64,000 nucleotides of DNA from Blastomussa wellsi (lineage: Eukaryota; Cnidaria; Anthozoa; Scleractinia; Plerogyridae). The notes under the pieces were generated by a model. It was given only the letters and a program-made list of their open reading frames with translations, had not been told where the DNA came from and did no database searches. Each line of letters begins with the position of its first letter. Positions within the stretch are counted from its first letter, which is position 1. The stretch spans positions 1,586,786 through 1,650,785 of the forward strand of contig OX393564.1 of the NCBI GenBank assembly GCA_947652115.1, read 5' to 3'. This document shows, piece after piece, positions 1 to 13,300 of the stretch. A program made the position numbers and the translations under genes.

Positions 1-173
1 AACGATGTTTTTTTAATTCAAACGTTTACCAAAGCTATCAAAATTTCGCTGTTTTTAGTTCGCGACGCATGTTAACAACTATGTCTGAAAAATAAATTTA
101 CATTTTTGAAAACCCACATGTTTACCAATACTATCAAAACTACGTCGCAAGTAAATAAATTCTGTCTTCTCAC

Positions 174-281
174 CTCGTGTTGACAGGGTGAGAGACCACA
201 AATCCACTGAGCATTGCAATATCCGGTGAGGTTAACAACCACCACCATCATCAGAAATAAGAGAAATATCTTGAATGCCAT
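174..281 (-). CDS. Gene A, exon 1 of secreted two-cysteine peptide precursor (partial)
   Basis: Exon 1 encodes 36 residues: MAFK start, a strongly hydrophobic signal peptide (about residues 4-24, ending CNA) and then QWICGLSPCQHE. The exon ends at GAG followed by a GTGAGA donor (172-173 are the GT on the minus strand), in phase 0 like the other family members. Exon 2 is not found in bases 1-173 and should lie to the left of the window. The start MAFK and the signal peptide match genes B and C at 4.4-7.9 kb. The loop is C-x4-C, but the KR after the second Cys seen in B-D is replaced by QHE, so processing may differ. The exon is clear; function (secreted cyclic peptide) is inferred. Confidence 0.66.
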
Positions 282-799
282 ATCGGCTCACTGCAGAAGG
301 AAGGTTCAGCTTAAGTACCGATTAGTCCGCGAGTAAGATAGCGACTAAGTGCTTATTGTGAATGATCCACTTATGAAGAATACCGACAGACAAAACTGAC
401 ATATACATCTTCGAACAGCTCACCTTTGCTTAATTTTTGTCATCCAGAAACCATTAATTTCTCGGCATTCCATGTTTGGTTGACAGAAACAGAAATGAAA
501 ACAACATTATTTCTGTAATTGAAGATGATGAATATAGAATTACCAGCTCAGTTATCCAAACTTGACATGCAGATTTGTCAGTGCTGATGAACCACCATTA
601 GAAAGTCAACATAGACCTCGAAATTTTAATTGTCTTTACGGCTTTTCTTCTTATAATTTTATTGTCTTCAAGCGAATGAAAACAACGTCCAGCTGAAGAG
701 TGTTACGTTCAAGACATGCAGCAGCCGTATGAAATCCTTCGTAACTTTTTGTGGACGGTGTAAGGCCGTACAAGCGTGAAATTTACTCTCAACTTCTAC

Positions 800-898
800 C
801 ACCACTACTACTACTACTTGATAAAATGTTACTATGACTACTACTACTTCTACTACTACTACTGCTACTGCTGCTGTTGCTACTAGCACTACTTACTA
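800..898. repeat. Imperfect (CTA/CTG)n trinucleotide tract
   Basis: An imperfect run of CTA, CTT and CTG triplets. The translated minus frame is a run of valines and is not a gene. Apart from this tract I see nothing I can support between gene A and the end of gene B (about 300-4400). Confidence 0.75.
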
Positions 899-3800
899 CT
901 TGGTTGTTTCGAACGAATTCACTTCATGCAGATACATAATCTAAACTTTTCGATTTTTCTTCTATTTAGCGTCCACCCTCGATTGAAAGTCCACCCCTAT
1001 CATTAAACACATTTAAAGTGAATGCATAAAGTGAAAGAAGGCGGAATTACTCCTTCTAAAATATAAAATTACATGCAAGTAAAGCTTGTTCGATACGAGT
1101 TACAAGGGGCTAAGTCGATAAAATTACGCTTTAAATGTTTGCTCTTATCAGAAGTTTGAGTTGATTTCTTCCAAATTAAAATCCAGGGAAGTTTTAAGGT
1201 AGCTTATTATTCGCTTAGAAACATATTTCATATATTCGGTCGATATATATTAGCTGGTTAAAGTTTCTTTTGCATTGGCTCACTGTTTACATTTTTGTGC
1301 CTTGTCTATTTACACTACTTCCAATAAGAAGTAATTGAGTTTCAGTGGCTTATATATTCTTCATCCATGAGGTCTTATTCCTTTTCGTGGCTCCGCAAAA
1401 TATTTCCCATTTTTATCTTTTTACCCTCTTGATTTGTTGGAAATCTTTCAGTGCCAGCCCGTTGGTAAATGGGGTCGATTCATCTCTTGTTTCCTAGATG
1501 AGTGAAAATAAATTAAATATGATTGAATGATCGTTGAGCATACATGCCTCCTGATGGACCTTCTTAGACGTGGAATATTTTGAAAACACCTTGCAGTTCG
1601 GTCTAGTTGCTCGATGAGCTGAACGAGTTAGCTATTCACAAGCAATTGGACGAGGATTTGAACTAGGTTCTGCAGAGAAAGGTTTGCAGTAAGCGAAACT
1701 TAAAACAGATACTTAGGTGAGGATTTCTAGTCCGGCGGTCGAACGACTTTGCCACTAGCAAAGTGTAGTTACTTTCCTTTACATGTACAAAAAGACGTTT
1801 TTTTTTTCACCTGCCGTTTACACGCGCGGCTTGTATATACATTCAAACCTTTGCCCCTTACAGCGACCAAGATCAGTCACAAGAAGGGAATATACGAGAA
1901 AAATCTTGAACGCCATCTTGGGTGTTTAACCTCTTAAACTCACAGAACGTTTACTTCAAGTACCGCTTCGTTTTCACAGTTTTAAAATGCGGTTAAATAT
2001 GTAGTACCAATGGTCGTGTATGAAGGCAAATGTCAGGAAATCTAATAGATCTCTCAGTGGTATATCAATTGAGGTAAGCATTTCATTTAAATTTAATATG
2101 TTTTGGGGAATGGAATATTTAAACACAAAATATGCAAGTAGAAATGAATGTAAAATTAAAACTCTCAGCGCTATTTACGGTGTTTTTATTCAGACACGCA
2201 ATTGATGAATTAATATGCCACACGCGCATCCAGTGAGATGTCTACTTTAAATAAATCATTATTAATGTGACATCGAATATAGTTTATTGGTGTTTAACAT
2301 TAATTTTCTTGTTTTCATTTTTATATAAAAGCATTTCAGTTTGATAATGAAGCTGCTAAAATCACCAAGCCGTGACATTAATGGCTAAAATTACCATAAT
2401 CAATGTTAGCCCCAATGAAAAAAAAAACCCCACAACTTTTTAAATTTCAATGTGTCAATAACTGCAATTGCAAAATTTAAGTTTTTTCGATGTGAAGAAA
2501 ATTCTCTCAATTATGTTGACATCATCCTCACCAATTTAGTCAAGTCGAGTAATAAAACTAAGTTTTCATTTTCAGAAGACAATAAAACTTTGAAGTCATT
2601 AAACAAGAACCTATTAAATAATAAATACTTCGGAGTATTTGCAATTAGGTGACACGCCTTCATTTGGACAAATTGAAATACCGATCGAGTTGTCAGCCAC
2701 TCTAGAAATCCTCTTTGTCAAAAAAGTCAGGACACTCAATGGAGTTGAGCTTCAAGTTCGCCAAGGCAAATGTAATTCTAAATATTAGATCCGCCAAGTG
2801 CTGTGTCATTCTTAGAACTTTGGCTTCAACCACCTCTTCACTTTTTATGTTTTAAGTTACAATAAATAAACTCGTTTTTCTCCAGAGCTAACTGTCAACT
2901 GCGTTCAGAAGTTTATTTTAATTTGTGTTCTGGGTATAATATTAATATTTGGATACACATTTAAACGTTTTTTTAAAGAATACTATTTCCTATGTCACCC
3001 AAGTAAAAAATAGTATTTACTGGTTGAAGCGTTAATAAAAACCGTAGAAAAACAGCTGTATATGCATTTTACACGCATTTCAATTTTGAAAGTTTTTGAG
3101 TTTTTATGCAAGTCTAAGGTGTCCTGTTGAATACACGAACTGGTTTAAAAATCGTTTTACTTAGAAGACGGATTCACTTTAAGTTCTCTTTCATCGGGCC
3201 GCCAGGAACATGAAGTATGAAAGTAATAATTTTTCAAGTTAGTGAAACGCAAAAATTCTTGAAGCCATCAGAAATTAAGATTAAGAAAGGTCATAGAATG
3301 GATGGATTTCAATTGACTGTGGAAGGTAATTTGCGCTTATCTGGGTTTTGCAGTACAACGATTAGCGATTGGCTAAAAAAGCGCCACTTTTTCAGTCAAT
3401 CAGAAGTAAGACCAAAGCCAATCGTGACTCGCTCACGAAGGTTTTACGCCCTTTACACGAGCCACGTGTATTCGATTTGAGTTTTAATTGGTTCACTGGA
3501 TTGCCTTTGTCCTTTGTGATTGTCAAGAGTGATTGTTTTAGGTTGAAGCCCTAGCCGGCCCCCTGGCCTCTAATTGGACAAGATCGAAACCGATTTCAAA
3601 ATTCTAACATTATGTTTTCTGTCGGGCAAATTAAAGTGAAGGAGACATCACCTACAGTGATCAAAGTTGTTAATTAGTGTTGATAATGGTCAATCATTAT
3701 TAGAGAGTACCGACTAATTTTTTCAAATTATAAGGTGTTATTTCTTATTTACGGCAGTAATTTACAGGTGGCGGGAACTGAACGAAGATGGGATAAAAAC

Positions 3801-4409
3801 TTGCCAGATAATTTTTACGTTAAGGCAGGATTGGAAAGCAAGAGTTCTCATTTAAACTTAGACTTTCAACTGACCTCAAATAAACTGGTTAACTAAGCTA
3901 TAGTCGTGGATTAAGCCAATTCGATTCAAATTCACACCCAACTAAGTTGGCATACGCATTCGTCGATAGCAAGGCTAAGAAAATAGGTGAATTTGTAACT
4001 TTATTATTCATTTGGCAAGAAATAAGTTACAATGTTTTCATGGGAAACATTCCGCACTCACCTCATTGTTTCTTCTGTTTTCAAACAAATGCGCTTTAAT
4101 CTCTATATTTCACGTTATAGAGGGAATTTACTATTACAGTTTTTATGTTAGGAGCGCAAAGTCTCTATTTGCAGCTGTAAAAATACAACCAAATAAAAAT
4201 ACAATTATTGAGTTGCCAAAAGGTCGATTATTAGTAACTTTCTTTTTCGGACATTCAATGAAAATTAACGACAGCTCACTGTGTTTTGGCCATACATTTT
4301 TGCAGCAATAGTACATGTACTGTTTACAATATAATTCATATCTAAGTATTAGCCACGTTGTGCAATATTTGGCACGTTACACAGATCTTCTTATGGTACA
4401 TATGCCTCA

Positions 4410-4905
4410 TCAGTTTTCTTCTACATCATCGTCAAATATCTTTCGCTTGTTATGTAGGATGTCTTGCAGGCGCATCAGTTTGTTTCGTCTGTATTCCTTC
4501 AAAGGGACCACGCTCTCGGGTAAAGAGGCCTTGTCATCTTCTAACTCCTGAACACAAACGGCAAAAGAACATTCTGAATTCATACAAGAGATATCATATA
4601 CTTTTAGTAATATTCCTTTTTTAATTTTAAAATCCATAAATTCACGCAGAATAAGTCGGCGCATTCCTTCTTCGATCTTCAAGGATAATTTTCCTTACTT
4701 TTTACAGGGATTTCTTTCTTTCTCGACAGAATGGAATTAAATCGCCATTTCACTTCAAATATCAATTTCAAGTTTGTATTAAAATTTTTCTTACCTCTCT
4801 TTTACATGTAAGGAACAGGCACTTGTACGGTTGCCCTTGACATAGTCCAGAAAACTCGAGGACCACCGACAAGACAAGAAGCGCTAAGAAAAGTTTGAAA
4901 GCCAT
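4410..4905 (-). CDS. Gene B, secreted cyclic-peptide precursor (subfamily 1)
   Basis: Two exons: exon 1 at 4795-4905 (37 codons) and exon 2 at 4410-4547 (45 codons plus stop), with a 247-base intron bounded by GTAAG and TTCAG in phase 0. The 82-residue precursor begins MAFK, has a hydrophobic signal peptide ending near LCQG, then QPYKCLFLTC-KRE. The N-terminal Gln could become pyroglutamate, the two Cys can close a four-residue loop, and KR is a dibasic processing site. The exon 2 tail contains PLKEYRRNKL and LHNKRK and ends DDDVEEN, closely matching gene C. Gene C lies about 2.6 kb away in the opposite orientation and shares promoter sequence. Neuropeptide-like or defence peptide are both possible; the family is not recognised by name. 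Confidence 0.8.
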
Positions 4906-4990
4906 TTTTACGATCTCTCGTTATCTCCAGCTGGGTCTTCAACTGGCGTTTGATTTAAAACACTTTCTATTCGGCTTTTTAAGCGCGTGC

Positions 4991-4998
4991 TTCATATA
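4991..4998 (-). promoter_or_regulatory. TATA-like box of gene B
   Basis: TATATGAA on the minus strand, about 90 bases upstream of the gene B start codon. It sits inside a block of roughly 65 bases (4936-5000) that is nearly identical, inverted, to the region upstream of gene C. Confidence 0.5.
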
Positions 4999-5189
4999 GA
5001 AAAGGTGTTAACCTCTTTTAAGCTAATGAGTTACTATAACTAAAAGTAATGAAGGTTGTTTAAGATCACAACGTCGGTACTTTTCAAGGCTTTATATGTT
5101 TATTACCACAGTTATATCGAAATTATTTCATATTAGTAGCAACTCAGCTGCGTTCCATTGGAAATCCCCGAACCTTATTAGTTCTCACC

Positions 5190-5326
5190 TTGGCTGTTTT
5201 CTATTCGCCGATAGAAAACGATCGCGCGCGTTGCTCTTTGAATGCAAGTTTTTCGTGTCGATTTTTGGCTTAAAATACATAAATCGGCAGCTTTTGGAAC
5301 TATGATGTAATCCTTTTGAGTTTCTG

Positions 5327-5357
<31 letters not shown>

Positions 5358-5425
5358 AGCCTCGTTAGCTATTCGCTCATAGAAAACTGGTATAATTGTT
5401 AAATAGCAATGGTTTAGCCGTAGGG
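5190..5425 (+). repeat. Dispersed repeat R1, copy 1
   Basis: Contains GATAGAAAACGATCGCGCGC, a middle part with ACATAAATCGGCAGCTTTTG, and a right part TTAGACTACTCGCCC followed by a GCTATTCGCTC motif. Related copies occur inverted at about 24110-24340 and direct at about 26360-26575. It is a family of a few hundred bases, probably a non-autonomous DNA transposon. The rest of 4906-7400 holds no gene I can support. Confidence 0.6.
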
Positions 5426-7419
5426 TGTTTAGCACTTTGACGGATAACCAAAAGATCTAGTGACATTTGGTGAGAACACGTATTTTCGTCAAATGTAACC
5501 AAGTCCGCAAAAGAAAGAAAGTTATACGTTATAATATCCGGTTGACGATTTGCAAACGGAGAAAATGGTTTGGAGTTTTCCCATACTCGATTTCCAGTCT
5601 CCCTCCTTTCAAGCTTTCAAAATTCTGTTCTTGTTACTTGGTTTTGGAATAGCGCTAAACACCAAACAGTAGCCTTGGGTAATATAAAGAAAAAAAGGAA
5701 TCGCCTTAAAATTTTAAAGGTAAGACCTTTTATAGTAAATAAGAAATCAAATGATTTACACAGATGTTTAAGGCGGAAGGCAAGAGCGCAAATAAAGGCC
5801 GATTCCTTGCATACGATGGATGATCTCTGATCCTCATTTTGTTATTTGTTGGAATATTGGGTACTAACTCCCTCCCCAAGAGAAAAATGCCAATGCTTTC
5901 TAGTATAACTGAGCAATTATTTTCTAAAGAGGAAATGTATTAAATTGCAATGCTGCCAGCATTGAAGACTATTTGAAGTACATTTCAATAATTAATTGTT
6001 GATTCAACGCGTAGCCAGAAATACAAAGATAATGAGGATCAAGATGAGAAAAAGTTAATTTATAAATACAAGAATTGTTTTTGCCATAAGCAATATCATT
6101 TTAAGGTAGACATCTTCTAATAAGTCGTACCACATTTGCAACAGGGAAGAACGGAGAAATTCGAATGGAAACCACAAGCTGGCACTATTCATATTAAGTC
6201 TCCGATCTGTGCTTAATGCGATAAACAGAAAATACAATATATATGTAAATTAAAAAAATATACATATCGCATTAATTTCTTGCATGTCAGTTCAATGTAC
6301 CTTGGAATAAAAGTAACTTATTACTGAGGAAACTCTCAAGTTGTACAAGTTTTAAATGCACTTCTTGATATTGCTCTTGATTATTCAAGTTTTTGGTTCA
6401 AGAGGTTATTAGACATATGATATCACCGTTTGTCTAAATTGGTTTATAAAGCCTTAATCACCTCTTTACAGCAATGTATAATTGAACGCGTTTTCTCGAA
6501 GGTTTTAAGCAAAGTATTAAGAAATTTTCAAGTAGTAAGAAATTTTCCTTCTCGTTAATCCGTGTCAAACTGTGGAAGGAGTTGTTAATCTTTAAAACTG
6601 TGCTGGAAATTCTACAGTGCTTATCATTGAATGACAAATTCAAATGTAAATATAAATCTATTCATCATTAGAAATTAATTATTTTACCCTCAATGCAAGC
6701 GCTTTACTTGATCGATTACTTTTTTAATAATTCTACCCTTCTAATTGTAAATATAAAGTAATGAATGTATAATGGCTGTGTAACTTAAAAAAAGTCACCG
6801 AGACCACAGTAAAAGTGACTGAACTGTTAAAAATTAAAAAAAAAGAAAAACTGTAAGTAAAATTAAGCATTGAAAAACTCAAAACGTGTGTGTTAGACTC
6901 AGCGGCTACCAACAACAACAACAAGCTTTATTTGCAATACCATAAGTACATACAGTGTTGCCAAAGCTTTACATCAAATAAAAATTGAAATAATAAAGAT
7001 TATCCTGGATATGTAATTATAGCATATAGTTAAGTTATATCAGTAAAATTTGAAAGAATAATATTGCGTACATCAAGGCAAGATGAAATGAATTTCGTTA
7101 ATTGAATCATAGTGGAAATGAGAGTGATGGCAAATTTGAATCATAGTGGTTTGTAGAGGTCATTAGTTCAACTATATATTATAATTAACTATAATATTCT
7201 TTCCTTGCGTTATTGGCTGTAATTGTCAATAGGATCAGGTTAATCAAGCCCGAGCAAGACGCATCTCACTACCCATTCAATTCGTAAGTTTCTAAGCATG
7301 AGTGACTATAATGGTAAATTTCCTGAAAACCCTAACCCAACGCTGGTGGCATTTCTTGACAACCTTTATTGCCTCTTGTGACAATAGCTCATTAGGTTAA
7401 CTCAAATTAACACCTCTTC

Positions 7420-7427
7420 TATATGAA
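7420..7427 (+). promoter_or_regulatory. TATA-like box of gene C
   Basis: TATATGAA 93 bases upstream of the gene C start codon. It lies within the promoter block shared in inverted form with gene B (see 4991-4998). Confidence 0.5.
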
Positions 7428-7512
7428 ACACGTACTTAAAAAGCCGAATAGAAAGTGTTTTAAATCAAACGTCAGTTGAAGATCCATCTTGAGATATCAA
7501 AAGATCGTAACA

Positions 7513-7967
7513 ATGGCCTTCAAAGTTTTCGTAGCGGTTCTTGTCCTGTCGGTGGCCCTCGGATTGTGTCAAGAACAGTCGTACAGCTGTATCTTTACGT
7601 TTTGCAAAAGAGAGGTAGGCTAAGTTTATGACACTCTAAAAAATGTGAAATTGTAAACGTTTCGAAAGCTAGGTAATTCCAGTAACTGAATGCTTTTTTG
7701 TCTTAATGGCAAAAGATATTCTTCGTGAAACGCAAAAATGAACGACAAAAGACATCAATTTTGCGTCAACTTATTCTGGGCGATATTTAGACTACGTTGC
7801 CACACTAACTATCCGTTTGTCTTCAGGATTTAAAAGATCCCAAGGCTTCTTTATCCGAGAGTGGCTTGGCCCCTTTGAATGAATACAGACGAAGCAAACT
7901 AAGGCGTCTGTCAGACAGGCTACATAACAATCGAAACAGAGTTGACGGTGATACAGAAGAAAACTGA
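7513..7967 (+). CDS. Gene C, secreted cyclic-peptide precursor (subfamily 1)
   Basis: Exon 1 at 7513-7614 (34 codons) and exon 2 at 7827-7967 (46 codons plus TGA), with a 212-base intron (GTAGG..TTCAG, phase 0). The 80-residue precursor starts MAFKVFVAVLVLSVALG, a signal peptide ending around LCQE, then QSYSCIFTFC-KRE. The loop is C-x3-F-C, with a possible pyroglutamate start and a KR cleavage site exactly at the exon border. Exon 2 has ASLSESGLAPLNEYRRSKLR and ends DGDTEEN, about two-thirds identical to gene B. An AATAAA lies at 8078-8083, about 110 bases after the stop. The exon structure is read directly; the mature-peptide role is inferred from the layout. Confidence 0.83.
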
Positions 7968-9667
7968 GGACATTCTAGCTAGAAGGCATATTAATATAAT
8001 TTAAGAAAAACTGTGCAAAGCTGCACATACTGCATGAATTCGACACTACTCAGGGAGGAATTATATTGTAATTCGTCAATAAAATAATATAAAATCTTTA
8101 ATCTGCCCATTTTTTCTAAAAAAAACTCAGGGGTGGAAATATTGTAAAACACCGTACTGAAGTGACTGGAGCTCCATTTTGAGAACACGAACAAAACAAA
8201 CGGAAGAGGAGTAGAAATGCAAGTCACAGTCGAGTTGCACTGGTGGTGATGAGCGACTGTGTCCATAAGCTAGAATATGATCAGCATCAACTTTCCCAAA
8301 TAGAACATGAAAAGCGAGCGGGTGGCACTGGCCCACGTGAAATCAAAACTAATACAAAGAAAAAAGCGACTTGTTCTCACTCGCTTTTATATTTTTGTTT
8401 TTGTGTTTGCAATTCTTCTTGAGGTTCTCAGCTTGTTGCTTACCTAGAATTGCACGGTAACAGAACTTTTCCTTGCTTTAACAAGGAAAAGCTTGCATAT
8501 AAATTCATGAGTATATTTTAGCTTGTATGCAGTAACAGTTTGAAGGGAAAATCCATAAAACTGTTTTCATAAACCCTTCTCAAAATCGAGCTGTACAGAT
8601 CGTTAATCATATATAGCTATATATTTTTAACAAATTTCTACGGAAACGTATTGCAGATATAGGCGGATCCAGCATATTCACAATTGGAGGAGAAGGAGCA
8701 AGTAATACTTTATCCACAATACAACCCTGATTGCGCAATACTGTTACAAAACCGGGGTGGTACCCAAGCCGTCCTCCGCCTCTCCTGCTAAATGTATTAA
8801 GAACCAACAGCAAAAATAGGTTGGAAGATCCTTGATCAGTCATCTTCCAAGGTGTAAGAAATAATTCAATTTAAACGAACTACATCATGGCTTGTGCATC
8901 ATGAAAAATTTTTCCTTATATTTCAAACTTGTCATTAGCAGTCCTTCTCAACCTTTTGCCCTCCTTTCCCATCCTTAACCATCCTTGATCCTGTTTGGTT
9001 TAGTATAACCTCTTTGGGGTTTTTCTTCCTTGTAAAACTGTTATTTCGAGGTTGTCTTCATTTTAACGGGAATGTGGTTCGTCGCAAAAAAATGACGAGA
9101 GGAAGCTCATTTAAAAACATTATGTAGTTATTAATTTTTGAAATAAAAAAGGAATGTCCACTGACTTCTATTTCTTTATAAGCTATATAGCCATATCTTC
9201 AAATTCAGTTTTCTCTTCTAGAATAAATAAATTTTAATTTAAGTTGGAGGGGAGTGTCGGGGAGGAGTGTAAACCTCGCTGAAAATCTTCATCGCTTTTG
9301 ACCTTCTTTTTACAAATTTTTACCCGTCAGGGTCTGACAATATTTTTTATTTTTCCTGTTGACCCTGATCTGTTCATGGTATTCAAGAAAACGGGTCATC
9401 GATGGTGTTTATCAAAGATATTTCACGTTCGGGTTTTTTAAAAGTTTAAATGGCATCCTTTCCTTTTTTCACCGAGACATACAAGTGATTGTGAATTACA
9501 CATTGAGATATATTTTGCTTTTATTTTTATTTATTTAAAGTCAGAGAAATTATACAAGACTGATACTTTAAACAATCCACATCTCATCAAAATTTATGCT
9601 ATATTCTCTGTTACGTTAATTTTTTCACAATTCTCTCTTCGTTTGGTTTGAGCAGTCTAGCTTTTCA
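7968..9667. other. Intergenic, no gene seen
   Basis: Between the convergent 3' ends of genes C and D. Apart from the gene C polyadenylation signal and the minus-strand AATAAA signals of gene D near 9520-9536, I find no coding exon with family features, no RNA gene and no clear repeat. Confidence 0.5.
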
Positions 9668-10207
9668 TCATTTTTCGTCCGCGGGATCATTGAATCTGGT
9701 TTGCTTGCTGTTAAGCCTTTCTGCTCGCAGCAGCCTGTTTCGTCTGTATTCGTTCAAGGGAGCAAAGTCGCTTTCGGGTGAAAACGGCTTGGGTGCATCT
9801 TCTAAACTCTAAACAACACAAAAATTAAAACACACTTGAGAAAGATAACTAAGATGTTGACATAACGTTTTCCGGTGTCATTCATATGGCATACAACAAA
9901 AAGATTTACAATAATGTCATCTTTCATAGCTTTATAGCTTTCATACAATGAAGGCGATACCCAAAATGGCGTAGTTTACAGAAGAAGATTATCACATATT
10001 ATTTGACACTAAATTAATTCTTTTTTTGACGCTTAGCGCGTTAAATATTTTCAAAAAGAAAAAATCATAGTTAGTCAATGACTTTATACGCACCTCCCTT
10101 TTACAAGGCTTGAAAATACATATGTAACTATCTTGGCCTTGGCAAACACCTGAGAGCTCGAGCAACACTGACAAGACAAGTATCATAGCAAAAACCTTCA
10201 TGGCCAT
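9668..10207 (-). CDS. Gene D, secreted cyclic-peptide precursor (subfamily 1)
   Basis: Exon 1 at 10094-10207 (38 codons) and exon 2 at 9668-9808 (46 codons plus TGA). The intron is 285 bases with a GTGCGT donor and TTTAG acceptor, phase 0. The 84-residue precursor has a signal peptide ending VCQG, then QDSYICIFKPC-KRE. The C-I-F-x-x-C loop and following KRE match gene C. The tail begins SLEDAPKPFSPES, keeps the APLNEYRRN core and ends FNDPADEK, but the LHN region is diverged. An in-frame Met two codons after the first (MAMKV) is an alternative start and would not change the secreted product. Confidence 0.8.
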
Positions 10208-10282
10208 TATATGTACGGTGATCTTTAGATTCCTGCACTTCGCTGGCTAAATTTCTTACTCACCCTAAGGGGCAAAGTTGCC

Positions 10283-10290
10283 TTTTTATA
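10283..10290 (-). promoter_or_regulatory. TATA box of gene D
   Basis: TATAAAAA on the minus strand, 76 bases upstream of the start codon. This spacing is the same as for genes H and I. Confidence 0.55.
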
Positions 10291-10309
10291 TCGGTGCTTG
10301 AGTGCCTTG

Positions 10310-13300
10310 AAAACGTGTAAACTTCAATGACGTCTGTGTAAAGGAAATTAATCACGCCTATGCCGTAACCTTGTTAGCTAGCCTTTGAACAAAGTATTAA
10401 TTCTTTAGACTTTTGATTTGAACAAGAAAGACAAGTTATCACCTCCCTTAGCGAATATTGCAGCAGGTGCTACAAAGAATAAACAATGAGTTAGCTGAAA
10501 ACACTACTGCCTGATACATTTTGTGTAAAAGCGTGCTTTGCTGTTTGGTTATTATATAATTGCACAGTTGCAGTGCGCCGCGCTTCAATATAATGTTTAT
10601 TTTTTAGTTATATGACTTACAAAAGTAGGAATTACAAATTAAAATAGGTTTTGAAATTTAGATTCTTTCATACATTTTAAGGTCCGTGGTAAATGCTATC
10701 ATTACGATACCGTGTCCCTTTTATATTTTTCTGAATGTCAAAATTAAAGGAAATCTCGTTTCCAGGTTAGAACTGGTTAAATCTCAACGTTAAACTGTAG
10801 AGCTCAATGGAGGAGGAATGATGATATTTAATGACACGAAGTGCCACGTTTGTGCGCGTGGTTCCTTTAGTTAATATTTAGGAACGAGAAAATTAAATGT
10901 CGCTTAATTTAAAAGTTATGAGATGGAGATGCTGCGTTTTTAATTTAAGGTGTCTTTAATTTACGCTTGTAAATAACTATCAAAATAAATTCAAAATTAA
11001 AAGAAAGCAGCTGCCATGACAGTGACTCATAAATATTAGCACTCCGGATCTTATTATTAAATAGGCGCGCGTGCGACCTCTCGTAAGATATGCGTATGAT
11101 ATGCGGGAACTCCTTAATGTTACTCCTGATTTTCACTGCTCGGCAGATTGAGGTTTAAGAAAAGCTACTATGATATCTTACGTAATATATCAAACACAAC
11201 AGACATTGCTTCATCACAAATGGTTCCAAACGCCGAGAAGAAAGTTCAAAATACGCAACGTAGTATTTTTGACGAACTTAGAAGTTTTTTGAAATGTGAT
11301 GAAACACTCTCTCTCTCTCTCTCGATTGTCCATAATATTCGCTTACAATTTAGAAATAAATGATATATACCCGGCTAACGAGGTAAAAAGTAAAAACCGA
11401 CGGCGTTTTCGGTCATCTTGTTTGGTATATCTTCTCAATCAAAACTAGTGAAAACTATCAAGAAAACTAAGAACTACAATCCTAAAAATCCACGCCAATT
11501 AAGATTAAATTTCCGTTAACCACGATCACTGTACTGATTTCCCTCGTATTAACTTGATGATGTATTAAGAACATGTTTTCCAGAATTTGCTTCAAGTTGT
11601 GTGGCCGGTATCCTCATTTTCATGGTCTATATAGACTCTAGTCGAAAATGACGTTTTACCACGGCAAGCGTGCGAGAGTTATCTCAGCTATTAATCATAT
11701 ACTTCTGTTTGGCGTTTTGAACTTCAGGTGACTGAGCAGTCCTGGGTTAATGTTAAGCGCTGGTCAATGTGTTATCACAAAAAGTTTGGTAGTCTTGATA
11801 AATTGTATTCTTTTTTCATACGTGGAATAGTTTCGAAATGTTTTTACCAAGCCGGCGTAAACCGATTGTAATTTTCAGTGCCAACTGAGCCCGCGATTTA
11901 TTGTCCGAGGTTTAGTACGTAAATTGCCATGCGTATTGTTTAACTTTGGTCAAGTCTTGTCCTTATAGTATACCAATTATTTGATCTTTTCTATGCGAAG
12001 CAATATTTTTCAAACTTTCTAAACGGAATAGAGCAGATCTTATTAAATATTCGCTTGACACTTTGCAACATGAGACACTCCATATTGAAATACCATAAAA
12101 CACATTTGCTGATTTCAGATACAATATTTCGGTTGTGAGTGGGCTTTTTTCCTGCATCGTAATCTTATATATAAGAGGCGCGAAACTGAAGGTGGTAAAA
12201 CCGTCCTGTTTTTTATGATAGCAAAGCTCGGAAAACTGAACCTCAATCTAATTAGTGAATGAAGCACGGTGAAGCACGTAAGATAGAGTTATTAAAAGTT
12301 GGCCGACTATCGAGTGCATAAAATTACGTCCCTACCAACATCATAAATAGCATAATTTACTCATCTTCGAGAACAAAATTAACCTGAGGTTTTGTATTTC
12401 TCAAGAGTTCAGATAGAACTTCATGATCAAATCAAAACAATTTTTCCCTGTGTTTACATTTGCAGAATTATAAAGATCTGTTTTTGGAAACTTTAATTTT
12501 TCACCCAGTTTAATTTATAGGAAATAGTATACAACGTCAAAATTTCCATCCAAGCTAAAAAGTCCGTTTTTTTTCTCCCCACTGGTTCCTTTTTTCGATT
12601 GTATACGCGATAAATACGCTTGTGAAAATATAAAAGTCTTTTCTTTTACGGCAATAATATACATATTTATTTAAATGGGAAAACCATATGAACAAATGAA
12701 ATATTTTCTGGAAATAGAAACGTGCAAATCGTGTTTGGAGAATACGAGAGTGTCTTCCTTCGACTATCTTAACTTACCAAAATAGCACAGAAAGAATAGT
12801 ATGGGTGCTGATAGCTCAAAACTGAGAAAATAGAGAAAACATAAAAGAATTGCACAGTCATCCATCATATATTAAAGATTTTATCCGGACAAATAACCAG
12901 ACAACAGAGATAACATTCCCAGAAAATGATAATTTATTAATATAGTCAAGAAAATACTAATTGGACTTGACGGTGATCGGAGAGAGTTTACTGGGTTGCT
13001 GTTTCTGGAATTAAAAATAAACGATAGAATATTTGTTGGAAGTAACAGTAATCGTAAAAAAATTGTCCGTTTCTTTTCTTTCCAGAAAAGAGGCTTGTTC
13101 TTTATGCGCTACGAGAAACTTCGGGGTCACATCAGGCAATTTTAAAGTCATTTCGACTTTAGCTCACCAGCACAAAATTCTACTGACTAACATCTCAAAC
13201 TTAGAGTAAAGTTCATAATTTTCAGAAATTTTTGCAAGGCATACAATTTCATGCTTAACTGTATGTATTTCACCAAAGGTGTTTACCCTTACAGATGGCG

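Noticed and set aside
3217..3554. Overlapping open frames of 61-87 codons upstream of gene B
   Set aside because: No signal peptide, no family motif, no splice context; chance frames.
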